From Parabacteroides distasonis ATCC 8503 (lineage in GTDB: Bacteria; Bacteroidota; Bacteroidia; Bacteroidales; Tannerellaceae), in contig NC_009615.1 of assembly GCF_000012845.1 (NCBI RefSeq), positions 4,094,501 through 4,158,500 of the forward strand: a DNA stretch of 64,000 bases, written 5' to 3'. Shown here piece after piece: positions 28,901-38,143 of the stretch. The notes beneath the pieces are model-generated. The model was not told the DNA's origin. It saw only the letters and a program-made list of their open reading frames with translations, and did no database searches. The first letter of the stretch is position 1; every line of letters begins with the position of its first letter. A program made the translations under genes and the position numbers.

Positions 28901-29943
28901 TTGTCTGTATATAAAGAACGTATGGGGTTCTGTATATTAATCGGTAAATCCTTGAGTAAGATAGAGCCGAAAAGATCGGGTTTATCGTAAAACATCCGTA
29001 TGCCTTGTCCATCGGTCCCTACCCAAAGAATCTCCTGTCTTTTATCGTTCATCAGGCAAAAGATACCGATGCCCGTGTCTATCGTGTTTTCCGGTTGGCT
29101 TAGGTCTAGAATATTGCCGTTACGGAAAACGATATATACATTGGATTGGAAGGTACATATCTTAATGATGTTTCCATATTTATTTGTCATTCCAGACAGA
29201 TCAAACAGGAATTCTTTCCCGCTTCCGTCTACCTGTTGGCGATATAACTTATTGTCGGTATCGACAATGAAGATATGGTTATTCTCATGAAATGCGGATA
29301 AGATCGGTTTATTATGGAATTGGCGTTCTTCCGATAGTAAATTAAAAGTTGTATTGGAGAAATCCGGTGTTAACTTTTTCAGTATTCCCGAGGTCAATAG
29401 TAAATAAAAATATCCGTCTGTTCCGGCGAATAAAGTCCGTACGGTTTGAGGGCCTATCCCTTCTCTCGGCAGATCCCGGAATCCATCGCTAAATGGGGTG
29501 TAACAAGATATCCGGTTTTCTTTACAAATGGCTAATGTGATACCGGATGAATCGGTCGCTACCAGATCACTCTCCATGTATCCCGGGTAAGACTCGGTGA
29601 CTTTCCGTTTCTTTAGCGAGAATTTATTGATACCTAAAGAGGTTGATATCCATAAAAAGCCGGGTTCTGCGTCGGATATTTTGTGAATGATATTACTACA
29701 AAGAGAGTTTTTGTTATTTAATTCGAAACGATATACATACGTATCTTTTCCGTTGTATAAGTTAAGTCCGTCGTAAGTCCCGATCCACAAATAGCCATCC
29801 GGATCTTGATGCATGCAAATAATGGCATTGTTCGACAAATTAATCATATTTGCCTTATGCAAAGATTTAGACGCGAGTGAGATAGGAGATGCGATTAAAG
29901 ATAGTATTCCTATAAATAAAACGGTAAACAGGATATTTCTCAT
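25903..29943 (-). CDS. Hybrid two-component system sensor/regulator (HTCS) of PUL 2
   Basis: A 1346-residue inner-membrane regulator that joins sensor kinase and response regulator. Order: signal/TM anchor (1-25), periplasmic two-bladed-propeller sensor with many Reg_prop repeats (DGYLWIGTYDGLNLY and similar, about 40-680), Y_Y_Y domain (about 700-780), TM segment (about 785-805), HisKA with H834 in THELCTPLTL, HATPase (NLISNAFKYTEDGG, GLGLFICHSLV), receiver with D1144 in ITDIMMPNIDG, and a C-terminal AraC-type HTH. HTCS proteins sense an oligosaccharide in the periplasm and switch on the adjacent PUL. It is oriented with, and just upstream of, susC-susD-GH92-peptidase, so it most likely controls that set. 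Confidence 0.96.
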   Translation of the reverse strand: MRNILFTVLFIGILSLIASPISLASKSLHKANMINLSNNAIICMHQDPDGYLWIGTYDGLNLYNGKDTYVYRFELNNKNSLCSNIIHKISDAEPGFLWISTSLGINKFSLKKRKVTESYPGYMESDLVATDSSGITLAICKENRISCYTPFSDGFRDLPREGIGPQTVRTLFAGTDGYFYLLLTSGILKKLTPDFSNTTFNLLSEERQFHNKPILSAFHENNHIFIVDTDNKLYRQQVDGSGKEFLFDLSGMTNKYGNIIKICTFQSNVYIVFRNGNILDLSQPENTIDTGIGIFCLMNDKRQEILWVGTDGQGIRMFYDKPDLFGSILLKDLPINIQNPIRSLYTDNDRSLWFGTKGDGIVRIQAYDTYPNKKAIPQSAITHFTTADGLSSNRVYSFQRSEFHPCIWIGTEGPGLCYYSYKENRIKTIPQQEDTPPIRYIHSICEVNDSTLWLATTGNGLLKVTLRMDKVTPTISKIQTFPLKNGENTCKEIQSMIYDNDSTLFLGSRGGYGVISFNIFNQKYEFLQTNNLRNPAIGDVLSVCQTEDSTFYAGASSGLTRIKFKRGKIHLRQFDKSNGIANDMIHGIHEGNDSCIWLSTNKGLTKYNPRNNFFHNYHQPYFSVTEFSDDAYWKCPYSERLFFGGINGLVWVNKQTEPEHTYQPELSFFELQMDKQILPLYKDISRNGVTVPADVQSLTIAFVAPDYINGENYEYSYQLVNYNSSWEKLQKTNKVTFMNLPYGEYLLKVRYRNDVIDSSAKEYTLPIKVLPPIYLSSLAIFTYLFIGTVLIIIAIYRIHYQILKKQKQIADKIKEEQKEKLYESKLNFFTHITHELCTPLTLINGVENYIQAYAATSKDKTLEKYTSVLRENVEELNGLIQEILDFRKAEDAGFSHTHIRRVSVSSLLRTQFEWFYPLSEQHQIQFKIDAPKELYWNTDSVYFKKILANLISNAFKYTEDGGTVRISLHEEENFLVLKVYNTGKGIEEADMQNIFDRYRILGTMDNDDNRQNTARNGLGLFICHSLVQSLGGKIDIESEVGQYAEFTVTLPFGIVEESSDDTIDEDIPVSLPSPNTDIQKPQISHTAQKETEDKPMILVIDDHKDIVWLITETLSSEYQVQEAYNAEEALEFLKQYTPSLIITDIMMPNIDGLELISLIKENRYTRHIPLIIVSAKISDQEQAAGLNIGADAYLTKPFSPTVLLSVVNRLMTNQRELKEYFYSPESAYQYTEGQLLHQEDKEFLDAVTAIIKENVSKEGLGPELVADALNINTRILYRRFKKISTMTPSDFIKDYRLNYAAQLLVNTNMSVQEIIYNVGISNKSYFYREFARKYNMTPKEYRTKEA

Positions 29944-29978
29944 GTGTTTGATCCAGATTAACTTTTACGTTCTGTAGG

Positions 29979-29986
29979 CAAAGATA
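29979..29986 (-). promoter_or_regulatory. -7 element of the HTCS gene
   Basis: TATCTTTG on the minus strand, 35 bases upstream of the HTCS ATG, matches TAnnTTTG. Confidence 0.5.
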
Positions 29987-30117
29987 GTGAATAAAATGGA
30001 GACTTCGTGCAAAGCATCGCATTACTATCCCGTTTCTTCTTGTATATTTTTAATACCTATTTATAGGGATTTTAGAGGGGTGTCGCAAATGTTACAGGAA
30101 CATGAGGATAAAAGTTT

Positions 30118-30125
30118 TACCTTTG
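30118..30125 (+). promoter_or_regulatory. -7 element of pflB-pflA
   Basis: TACCTTTG at 30118-30125, 35 bases before the pflB ATG, matches TAnnTTTG. No clear Fnr- or Crp-like palindrome was seen in the 130 bases before it. Confidence 0.5.
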
Positions 30126-30160
30126 TGCCGGTAAAAATGTGGTATTAGATAAGATTGTTT

Positions 30161-32401
30161 ATGAAATTTGAGAATGAGTACTGGGATCACTTTAAGGGTG
30201 AGACCTGGAAGAGAGAGATCAATGTAAGAGATTTTATCCAGAGTAACTATACGCCTTATGAAGGGGATGATTCCTTTTTAGTCGCTTCTTCCGAGAAGAC
30301 CCGTAAGGTCTGGAACAAGCTGACCGAGATGTTTAAGGTCGAGAGAGAAAAGGGAGTTTATGACGCCGAGACAAAATTACCTCAAGGGATCGATGTATAT
30401 GGTCCGGGCTATATTGATAAGGAGAATGAGGTTATCGTTGGGTTACAAACCGATGCTCCGCTGAAACGTGGTATCTTCCCGAAGGGTGGTATCCGTATGG
30501 TCGAGAATAGCTTGGAAGCCTACGGTTATCATTTAGACCCGATGACGAAAGAGATCTTCACGAAGTACCGTAAGACGCATAACGAGGGCGTTTTCTCCGC
30601 ATATACGGAAGAGATGGTTGCCGCACGTCGTTCGGCTATCATCACCGGCTTGCCCGATGCGTATGGTAGAGGACGTATTATCGGTGACTATCGTCGTGTC
30701 GCTTTATATGGTACGGCAATCTTGATCGAGGAGAAAAAGCGTTTCTTGAATCGTTTGGATATCCAAGAGATCACGGAAGAGATTATCCAGAGCCGTGAGG
30801 AGATTTCTGAGCAAATCAAGGCGTTGAAAGCGTTCGAGAGAATGTGCGCTAGTTATGGCTTCGACGTGACCCGCCCGGCGCAAAATGCTCGTGAGGCGGT
30901 TCAGTTTGTGTATTTGGCTTATCTGGCAGCGGTAAAAGATCAGGATGGTGCGGCAATGTCTATCGGACGTACCTCTACATTCTTGGATATTTACATCGAG
31001 AAAGACATCCGTGAGGGTAAGATGACGGAAGAGGAGGCGCAAGAGTTAGTAGACCAGCTGATCATCAAGTTGCGTATCGTTCGTTTCTTACGTACACCGG
31101 AATACAATGATTTGTTCTCCGGTGATCCGGTTTGGGTAACAGAGTCGTTGGGCGGTCAAGGAGTGGACGGACGTTCTTTGGTAACGAGAACTTCCTATCG
31201 TTATCTCCATACATTGTATAATTTAGGTCCGGCACCGGAACCCAACTTGACGGTGCTGTGGTTCAAGAACGCTCCCGAGAACTGGAAACGTTTCTGTGCC
31301 AAGGTCTCTATCGATACGTCGGCTATCCAATATGAGAATGACGATTTGATGCGTCCGGATTATGGGGATGATTATGGTATCGCTTGTTGCGTTTCCCCCA
31401 TGAAGATCGGAAAGCAGATGCAGTTCTTCGGCGCTCGTGCGAATTTAGCGAAGTGTTTATTGTATGCGATCAATGGAGGACGGGATGAGCGTAGCGGCGT
31501 ACAGGTAGCCCCGATGTTCGAACCGGTTCGCAGTGAGTATCTGGAGTATGATGAGGTGATGGCTAAGTATGAACAAATGATGCGCTGGTTGGCGAAGGTA
31601 TATGTGAACGCCTTGAAGATAATCCATTATATGCATGATAAATATGCGTATGAGGCATTCGAGATGTCGCTTCACGATGGGGATGTAGAGCGTATCCGTG
31701 CGACAGGTATCGCCGGTCTTTCTATCGTTGCCGATTCGTTGGCTGCTATCCGTGATACGAAAGTACGTGTGATCCGTGACGAGCGTGGCTTGGCGGTTGA
31801 TTTCGAACGTGAGGGCGAATATGTTCCTTTCGGTAATAACGATGATCGTACGGATAGTATCGCTGTAGAGATCACCGAGAAGTTCATGGAATATTTGCGT
31901 CAGCACGAGACCTATCGCCATGCGAAACCTACGCAGTCCATCCTTACGATCACCTCTAATGTGGTATATGGTAAGAAGACTGGTACGACACCGGATGGCC
32001 GTATCGGTGGAACTCCTTTCGCTCCGGGTGCGAACCCTATGAACGGTCGTGATACGAAAGGTGCTATCGCTGCGCTAGCTTCGGTAGCGAAGCTTCCATT
32101 CCAGCATGCGCACGACGGCATCTCTTATACTTTCGCTGTTTCTCCGGCTACGTTGGGAAAGGAGCGTGAAATGCAGATCAATAATCTGGTTAGCTTATTG
32201 GATGGCTATTTTACTCCGGATGGAGGTCAGCATCTGAATGTTAACGTATTTGATAAGGATTTGTTGATCGACGCTATGGAACATCCCGAGAAATATCCGC
32301 AACTTACGATCCGTGTATCCGGATATGCGGTAAACTTCGTGAAACTGACTCGTGAACAACAGTTGGATGTTATTTCAAGAACCATTAACCATTCACTGTA
32401 A
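30161..32401 (+). CDS. pflB: Formate C-acetyltransferase (pyruvate formate-lyase)
   Basis: A cytoplasmic glycyl-radical enzyme converting pyruvate and CoA to formate and acetyl-CoA under anaerobiosis. The 746 residues match PflB length. The adjacent active-site cysteines are C409-C410 in IACCVSP, and the radical glycine is G721 in RVSGYAVNF near the C-terminus. The ATG at 30161 is preferred over an in-frame TTG at 30155. pflA begins at the base after the stop codon, so enzyme and activase are one operon. Confidence 0.98.
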   Translation: MKFENEYWDHFKGETWKREINVRDFIQSNYTPYEGDDSFLVASSEKTRKVWNKLTEMFKVEREKGVYDAETKLPQGIDVYGPGYIDKENEVIVGLQTDAPLKRGIFPKGGIRMVENSLEAYGYHLDPMTKEIFTKYRKTHNEGVFSAYTEEMVAARRSAIITGLPDAYGRGRIIGDYRRVALYGTAILIEEKKRFLNRLDIQEITEEIIQSREEISEQIKALKAFERMCASYGFDVTRPAQNAREAVQFVYLAYLAAVKDQDGAAMSIGRTSTFLDIYIEKDIREGKMTEEEAQELVDQLIIKLRIVRFLRTPEYNDLFSGDPVWVTESLGGQGVDGRSLVTRTSYRYLHTLYNLGPAPEPNLTVLWFKNAPENWKRFCAKVSIDTSAIQYENDDLMRPDYGDDYGIACCVSPMKIGKQMQFFGARANLAKCLLYAINGGRDERSGVQVAPMFEPVRSEYLEYDEVMAKYEQMMRWLAKVYVNALKIIHYMHDKYAYEAFEMSLHDGDVERIRATGIAGLSIVADSLAAIRDTKVRVIRDERGLAVDFEREGEYVPFGNNDDRTDSIAVEITEKFMEYLRQHETYRHAKPTQSILTITSNVVYGKKTGTTPDGRIGGTPFAPGANPMNGRDTKGAIAALASVAKLPFQHAHDGISYTFAVSPATLGKEREMQINNLVSLLDGYFTPDGGQHLNVNVFDKDLLIDAMEHPEKYPQLTIRVSGYAVNFVKLTREQQLDVISRTINHSL

Positions 32402-33136
32402 GTGATAAAAGGTAAGATACATTCATTAGAGAGTTTCGGGACCGTAGATGGTCCCGGAATTCGCTTTGTCGTTTTTATGCAGGGCTGCCCGTTGCGTTGC
32501 CTGTATTGCCATAACCCGGATACTTGGAACCCGAAAGGGAAGGTGAAATATCAGATGACTCCCGGCGAGCTATTGACGGAAGTTTTACGGTATAAGAGTT
32601 TTATCGCCCGTGGGGGGGTGACTGTTACCGGTGGGGAACCTTTATTGCAACCTGAGTTTCTGAAAGAGTTTTTCCGTTTGTGCCAAGAGCAAGGTCTTCA
32701 CACAGCTTTGGACACATCTGGTTTCGTATGTACCTCAAAAGCTTGGGAAGTCTTGGATTATGCGGACTTAGTGTTATTGGACATCAAAACCTTAAACCCG
32801 GATTTGCATCCGTTACTGGCGGGTGTCAAGCAGGATAATACGCTTCTGTTTTTGGATGAATTGGAGAGACGTGGCATAGATACTTGGATTCGCCATGTTA
32901 TTGTCCCCGGATATACGGATAATGACGAGTGGCTGGAGGCGTTAGCTCGGTATGTCAGTTCATATAAAGTGGTTCGCAAAGTGGAATTGTTGCCTTATCA
33001 TACGATGGGAACCTATAAATATGAGCAATTAGGCCTCGATTATCCGTTAAAGGGGGTGGAGCCCTTATCAAAAGAACGTTTAGATAATGCGAAAGCGATA
33101 TTCTCTCGCTACAAACCAGAAAATAACAAGGCCTGA
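32402..33136 (+). CDS. pflA: Pyruvate formate-lyase activating enzyme (radical SAM)
   Basis: A 244-residue radical SAM enzyme that makes the glycyl radical on PflB. The cluster motif CxxxCxxC is GCPLRCLYCHNPDTW (about residues 28-42), followed by VTGGEPLLQ and the family end with LPYHTMGTYKYEQLG. It starts at a GTG directly abutting the pflB stop, a tight arrangement that points to translational coupling. A hairpin covers the stop codon (33128-33153). Confidence 0.97.
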   Translation: MIKGKIHSLESFGTVDGPGIRFVVFMQGCPLRCLYCHNPDTWNPKGKVKYQMTPGELLTEVLRYKSFIARGGVTVTGGEPLLQPEFLKEFFRLCQEQGLHTALDTSGFVCTSKAWEVLDYADLVLLDIKTLNPDLHPLLAGVKQDNTLLFLDELERRGIDTWIRHVIVPGYTDNDEWLEALARYVSSYKVVRKVELLPYHTMGTYKYEQLGLDYPLKGVEPLSKERLDNAKAIFSRYKPENNKA

Positions 33137-33166
33137 TCTCTCGATCAAGCCTTGCGATTATGCAAC

Positions 33167-33204
33167 AGCTAATCAGGGAAAACAATCTAATCCGATTAGC
33201 TTTT
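33167..33204 (+). terminator. Probable terminator after pflA
   Basis: AGCTAATC at 33167-33174 and GATTAGCT at 33194-33201 form an 8-bp stem with a 19-base loop and are followed by TTTAAA. An additional 11-bp hairpin (33128-33138 with 33143-33153) overlaps the pflA stop codon. Together they probably end the pfl transcript. Confidence 0.5.
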
Positions 33205-33261
33205 AAACGATAGTAATAATTTTTTGCCTAGACTAACCTTGACTATTTAATATGTGTTTGT

Positions 33262-33291
33262 TTTGTTATGTGCAACAAATATCTATTTTTG
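33262..33291 (+). promoter_or_regulatory. Promoter of the Crp/Fnr-family gene
   Basis: TTTG at 33262-33265 and TATTTTTG at 33284-33291 with an 18-base spacer match the Bacteroidetes promoter. The start point near 33298 supports a start codon at 33323 rather than 33254. Confidence 0.5.
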
Positions 33292-33322
33292 TAAGGAGAT
33301 AAAAAATGATATAGATCAGAAA

Positions 33323-33913
33323 ATGATGAATAGTATGAAGACACCACAAGAAATAGCCGAAATGATATCCAAACGTTTTTATCCATTACCCGATGCGGAT
33401 TTGGATTCTCTGGCCTCGATCATAGAATCAAGTAAGGCTGCGAAAGGAGAATTATTGTTGGATAACGGACAAATATCTAAATATTTATATTATGTGGAAT
33501 CGGGATTATTACGCCAGTTTTACTATAAGAATAAACGTGATATTACCGAGCATTTCTCCTGTGAGGGAAATATCGTTATTTGTATAGCCAGCACATTCCA
33601 AAGAGAACCGACGCGTTTATTAATCGAGGCATTGGAACCGACGGTTTATCACCGGATCTCTTTTTCGGAATTTAGCGATTTATTGAAAACATCTTTAGCT
33701 ATTAATAGATTGTACCAGAAAATACTGGAGTGGGCTTTGATGCTTTCGCAAGAGAAAGCGGACTCTTGGCGTTTTGAGTCGGCAAGAAAACGTTATCTGC
33801 GTTTTCAACAGGAATATCCGGAAGTAGCGAAGCGTGCTTCTGTCAATCATATCGCCTCGTATTTATTGATGACACCCGAATCTTTGAGCCGGGTACGGGC
33901 GGGAGTGCTGTAG
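33323..33913 (+). CDS. Crp/Fnr-family transcriptional regulator
   Basis: A 196-residue regulator with an N-terminal cyclic-nucleotide-binding-like jelly roll (GELLLDNGQISKYLYYVESGLLRQFYYKNKRDITEHF, about 40-75) and a C-terminal winged helix whose recognition region reads NHIASYLLMTPESLSRVR. This is the common short Bacteroidetes type; there is no cysteine set for an Fe-S cluster as in Fnr, and the ligand is unknown. The frame extends upstream to an ATG at 33254, but the promoter lies inside that extension. It stands alone between pflA and eno; control of neighbouring anaerobic metabolism is possible but not shown. Confidence 0.88.
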   Translation: MMNSMKTPQEIAEMISKRFYPLPDADLDSLASIIESSKAAKGELLLDNGQISKYLYYVESGLLRQFYYKNKRDITEHFSCEGNIVICIASTFQREPTRLLIEALEPTVYHRISFSEFSDLLKTSLAINRLYQKILEWALMLSQEKADSWRFESARKRYLRFQQEYPEVAKRASVNHIASYLLMTPESLSRVRAGVL

Positions 33914-33981
33914 CCTCTACCTATATTCAGGTATTATTGAGGCGAAAATAGCAATTTGTGGTGATTTCACGGTTCAAGTAA

Positions 33982-35301
<1,320 letters not shown>

Positions 35302-35358
35302 GTATATAAAGTAAATTATAATCGCTAATTATGTAGTAATCCAAAACCCAAGATATTG

Positions 35359-35389
35359 AAGGGCTTATCCGTGAGGATAGGCCCTTTTT
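35359..35389 (+). terminator. Intrinsic terminator of eno
   Basis: AAGGGCTTATCC at 35359-35370 pairs with GGATAGGCCCTT at 35375-35386 (one wobble) across a 4-base loop and is followed by a T run. Confidence 0.88.
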
Positions 35390-35442
35390 ATTGATTGATA
35401 AAGTGTTATCTATAACCTCATAAAATATATCGATTAGAAAAA

Positions 35443-35474
35443 TTGTTTTAATGAAGAAATATGTTATATTTTTG
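35443..35474 (+). promoter_or_regulatory. Promoter of ahpC-ahpF
   Basis: TTG at 35443-35445 and TATTTTTG at 35467-35474 with a 21-base spacer match the Bacteroidetes promoter. Peroxide control by OxyR is expected for this operon, but I could not make out a clear OxyR site. Confidence 0.5.
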
Positions 35475-35521
35475 TATCGGAAATAAAAACAAATAGTATT
35501 CATTTAAAAATAGGAACAAGT

Positions 35522-36088
35522 ATGGAACCGATTATTAATTCTCAACTTCCGGAGTTTAAAGTACAAGCTTTTCAAAATGGTAATTTCAAGACTGTAACCA
35601 ACGAGGACGTTTTGGGTAAGTGGGCTATCTTTTTCTTCTACCCGGCCGATTTTACATTTGTTTGTCCAACAGAGTTGGTCGATATGGCTGAGAAGTATGA
35701 GCAGTTTAAATCAATGGGAGTAGAAATTTACTCTGTAAGTACAGACTCTCATTTTGTACATAAAGCTTGGCATGACGCTTCCGAGACTATCCGTAAGATC
35801 CAATATCCGATGTTGGCGGATCCCACTGGAGCACTGAGTCGTGCGTTTGGTGTGATGATTGAGGAAGAGGGTATGGCATACCGTGGCACTTTCTTGGTAA
35901 ATCCGGAAGGAAAGATCAAAGTGGCCGAGATTCATGATAACAATATCGGTCGTGACGCTTCCGAGTTACTTCGTAAAGTTGAAGCCGCTCAGTTTGTCGC
36001 TTCACATGATGGTGAGGTTTGTCCCGCTAAATGGAAGAAAGGGGAGGCTACCTTGAAACCTAGCATTGACTTGGTAGGGAAAATCTAA
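35522..36088 (+). CDS. ahpC: Alkyl hydroperoxide reductase C (2-Cys peroxiredoxin)
   Basis: A 188-residue peroxidase reducing hydrogen peroxide and organic peroxides. The peroxidatic cysteine is C48 in DFTFVCPTEL, and the resolving cysteine sits in the C-terminal GEVCPAKWKKG, both typical of AhpC. It pairs with ahpF, 19 bases downstream, which recharges it. This is the main peroxide scavenger in many anaerobic Bacteroidales. Confidence 0.98.
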   Translation: MEPIINSQLPEFKVQAFQNGNFKTVTNEDVLGKWAIFFFYPADFTFVCPTELVDMAEKYEQFKSMGVEIYSVSTDSHFVHKAWHDASETIRKIQYPMLADPTGALSRAFGVMIEEEGMAYRGTFLVNPEGKIKVAEIHDNNIGRDASELLRKVEAAQFVASHDGEVCPAKWKKGEATLKPSIDLVGKI

Positions 36089-36107
36089 ATAATTAAGAGT
36101 ATAGATC

Positions 36108-37661
36108 GTGTTAGAATCAACATTAAAAGAACAATTAAAAGGTATATTCGCAGGGTTAAATGCGAATTATACCTTTGATATATCGATCTCTCCTGCGCAT
36201 GAAAGTAGACAAGAGTTGTTGGATTTATTAGGTGATGTTGCCTCTTGTTCGGATAAAATATCTATGCGAGTATCTGATGGGGATGGATTGGAATTCATTT
36301 TATTAAAGGATGGAGCGAAAACGGGGATTAAGTTTCGTGGAGTACCTAATGGACACGAGTTTACTTCCTTGCTGTTGGCGATCTTGAATTCAGATGGGAA
36401 AGGCAAGAATTTTCCGGACGAGAGCATTTGTAATCGTGTTAAAGCCTTGAATGGCCCGATACATCTGACGACCTATGTCTCTTTGACTTGTACGAATTGC
36501 CCGGATGTGGTACAGGCATTAAACGCTATGACGACTTTAAATCCTCAGATCCATCATGAGATGGTAGATGGGGCTATCAATCAGGCGGAAGTTGATGCCT
36601 TGAAGATACAAGGCGTCCCCTCTGTCTTTGCGGATGGAAAACTGATCCATGTAGGACGTGGGGAATTCGGTGAATTGTTATCGAAGCTGGAAGCTCAGTA
36701 TGGAATCAATGAGAGCCTGACAGAGAAGACGGTAAAACGATATGACGTGGTTGTGGTCGGTGGAGGGCCGGCTGGTGCTTCTTCCGCTATTTATTCCGCA
36801 CGAAAGGGGCTGAGTGTCGCTGTCGTGGCGGAGCGTATCGGCGGGCAGGTGAAGGAGACGGTAGGAATTGAGAATCTGATTTCAGTTCCGGAGACAACAG
36901 GTACCCAGTTGGCTGACAATCTGCGCTTGCATATGCGGCAATATCCGATTGACCTGCTGGAGCATCGTCGTATAGAGAAGGTAACGATAGAAGGAAACGA
37001 GAAGGTTTTGTCTACGGCTGGAGGTGAGATATTCAAGGCTCCGGCGGTTATTATCGCTACGGGCGCTAGCTGGCGTAAATTGAATGTACCGGGTGAGGCA
37101 GAGTATATAGGGCGTGGAGTGGCTTTTTGTCCTCATTGCGACGGTCCGTTTTATAAGGGAAAACATGTCGCCGTGGTTGGCGGTGGAAATTCCGGTATCG
37201 AGGCGGCTATTGATTTGGCGGGGATCTGTTCGAAAGTAACCGTTTTGGAGTTTATGGATGAGTTAAAAGCGGATCAAGTCTTGCAAGAGAAAGCGAAGAG
37301 TTTGCCGAATGTCGAGATCTTTGTTAGTTCACAAACAACCGAGGTGGTTGGAAATGGCGACAAGGTAACCGGTATCCGTACAAAGGATCGTAAGACAGGG
37401 GAAGAGCGTGTTATTCATTTAGACGGTATTTTTGTTCAAATCGGCTTAGCCGCTAATAGTGGTGTCTTTAAGGAGATTGTCGAAACAAATCGTCCCGGTG
37501 AGATCGTGATTGACGCACATTGCCGGACGAATGTCCCGGGTATTTATGCTGCGGGCGACGTTTCCACCGTACCCTTTAAGCAAATCATTATTTCTATGGG
37601 AGAAGGCGCCAAAGCGGCCCTTTCGGCCTTTGAAGATCGGGTACGTGGCGTACTTGATTGA
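36108..37661 (+). CDS. ahpF: Alkyl hydroperoxide reductase subunit F
   Basis: A 517-residue flavoprotein disulfide reductase that passes electrons from NADH to AhpC. The N-terminal double thioredoxin-like domain contains the redox pair C128-x-x-C131 (TCTNCPDV). The thioredoxin-reductase-like body has the FAD motif [13 protein letters not shown], the redox pair C341-x-x-C344 (FCPHCDG), the NAD motif [14 protein letters not shown], and the closing [15 protein letters not shown]. Translation begins at a GTG (36108); no ATG fits better at the family N-terminus. Confidence 0.98.
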   Translation: MLESTLKEQLKGIFAGLNANYTFDISISPAHESRQELLDLLGDVASCSDKISMRVSDGDGLEFILLKDGAKTGIKFRGVPNGHEFTSLLLAILNSDGKGKNFPDESICNRVKALNGPIHLTTYVSLTCTNCPDVVQALNAMTTLNPQIHHEMVDGAINQAEVDALKIQGVPSVFADGKLIHVGRGEFGELLSKLEAQYGINESLTEKTVKRYDVVVVGGGPAGASSAIYSARKGLSVAVVAERIGGQVKETVGIENLISVPETTGTQLADNLRLHMRQYPIDLLEHRRIEKVTIEGNEKVLSTAGGEIFKAPAVIIATGASWRKLNVPGEAEYIGRGVAFCPHCDGPFYKGKHVAVVGGGNSGIEAAIDLAGICSKVTVLEFMDELKADQVLQEKAKSLPNVEIFVSSQTTEVVGNGDKVTGIRTKDRKTGEERVIHLDGIFVQIGLAANSGVFKEIVETNRPGEIVIDAHCRTNVPGIYAAGDVSTVPFKQIIISMGEGAKAALSAFEDRVRGVLD

Positions 37662-37667
37662 GGAAAG

Positions 37668-37689
37668 TACCTACAAATAGGTAATTTTT
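37668..37689 (+). terminator. Small intrinsic terminator after ahpF
   Basis: TACCTA at 37668-37673 and TAGGTA at 37678-37683 form a 6-bp stem with a 4-base loop, followed by ATTTTTG. It is short but well placed, starting 6 bases after the ahpF stop. Confidence 0.55.
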
Positions 37690-37721
37690 GAACAGCGTAT
37701 CTCTTTTATCGGTTATATTAC

Positions 37722-37729
37722 TATATTTG
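37722..37729 (+). promoter_or_regulatory. -7 element upstream of the His-rich gene and TonB receptor
   Basis: TATATTTG, 17 bases before the ATG at 37747, matches TAnnTTTG. No -33 TTG at normal spacing is obvious. Confidence 0.4.
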
Positions 37730-37746
37730 CGATCGAGAGAAAAGAG

Positions 37747-38097
37747 ATGGATAGATTAAGAAAATATCTGAGGATATTACTCCCTGCGCTGTTCATAGCC
37801 TATTTGGGATGTATTATTGCGTTTACCCACGTTCATATTGTCAACGGGGTAACAATCGTCCATTCTCACCCGTATCATAAAACGGACGATGGTCGTCCGG
37901 ACCATGAACATGGCTACGCCGAGTTTCAGTTGCTTCATCAGTTATCTGTCTTGCAGATAACAGGTGCGGCTTTCGTCGCTATTCTGCTGGCGGCTTTTTA
38001 TTCCTTTATCCGTAACTTATCTTTCGCTCCGGTCTATCCGGACTATATCGTTCCCTTCCGGGGAAGACGTACGCTTCGGGCTCCTCCCATATTCTGA
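37747..38097 (+). CDS. Small His-rich membrane protein, possible metal-uptake accessory
   Basis: A 116-residue protein of unknown function with an N-terminal hydrophobic segment (about 10-27), a His-rich loop (FTHVHIVNGVTIVHSHPYHK, about 27-46, then PDHEHGY), a second hydrophobic segment (about 68-88) and a basic tail. The repeated H-x-H pattern between two membrane spans suggests a periplasmic metal-binding loop. It is 46 bases upstream of a TonB receptor and shares its promoter, so the pair may import a transition metal such as zinc or copper. No enzyme motif is present; the metal is a guess. Confidence 0.7.
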   Translation: MDRLRKYLRILLPALFIAYLGCIIAFTHVHIVNGVTIVHSHPYHKTDDGRPDHEHGYAEFQLLHQLSVLQITGAAFVAILLAAFYSFIRNLSFAPVYPDYIVPFRGRRTLRAPPIF

Positions 38098-38143
38098 TAT
38101 TGTGAGATTAATAACATTGTATTACTTATCAGAATAAATTAAA

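Noticed and set aside
33254..33322. Upstream start for the Crp/Fnr regulator
   Set aside because: The promoter lies within the extension, and the added residues do not fit the family N-terminus.
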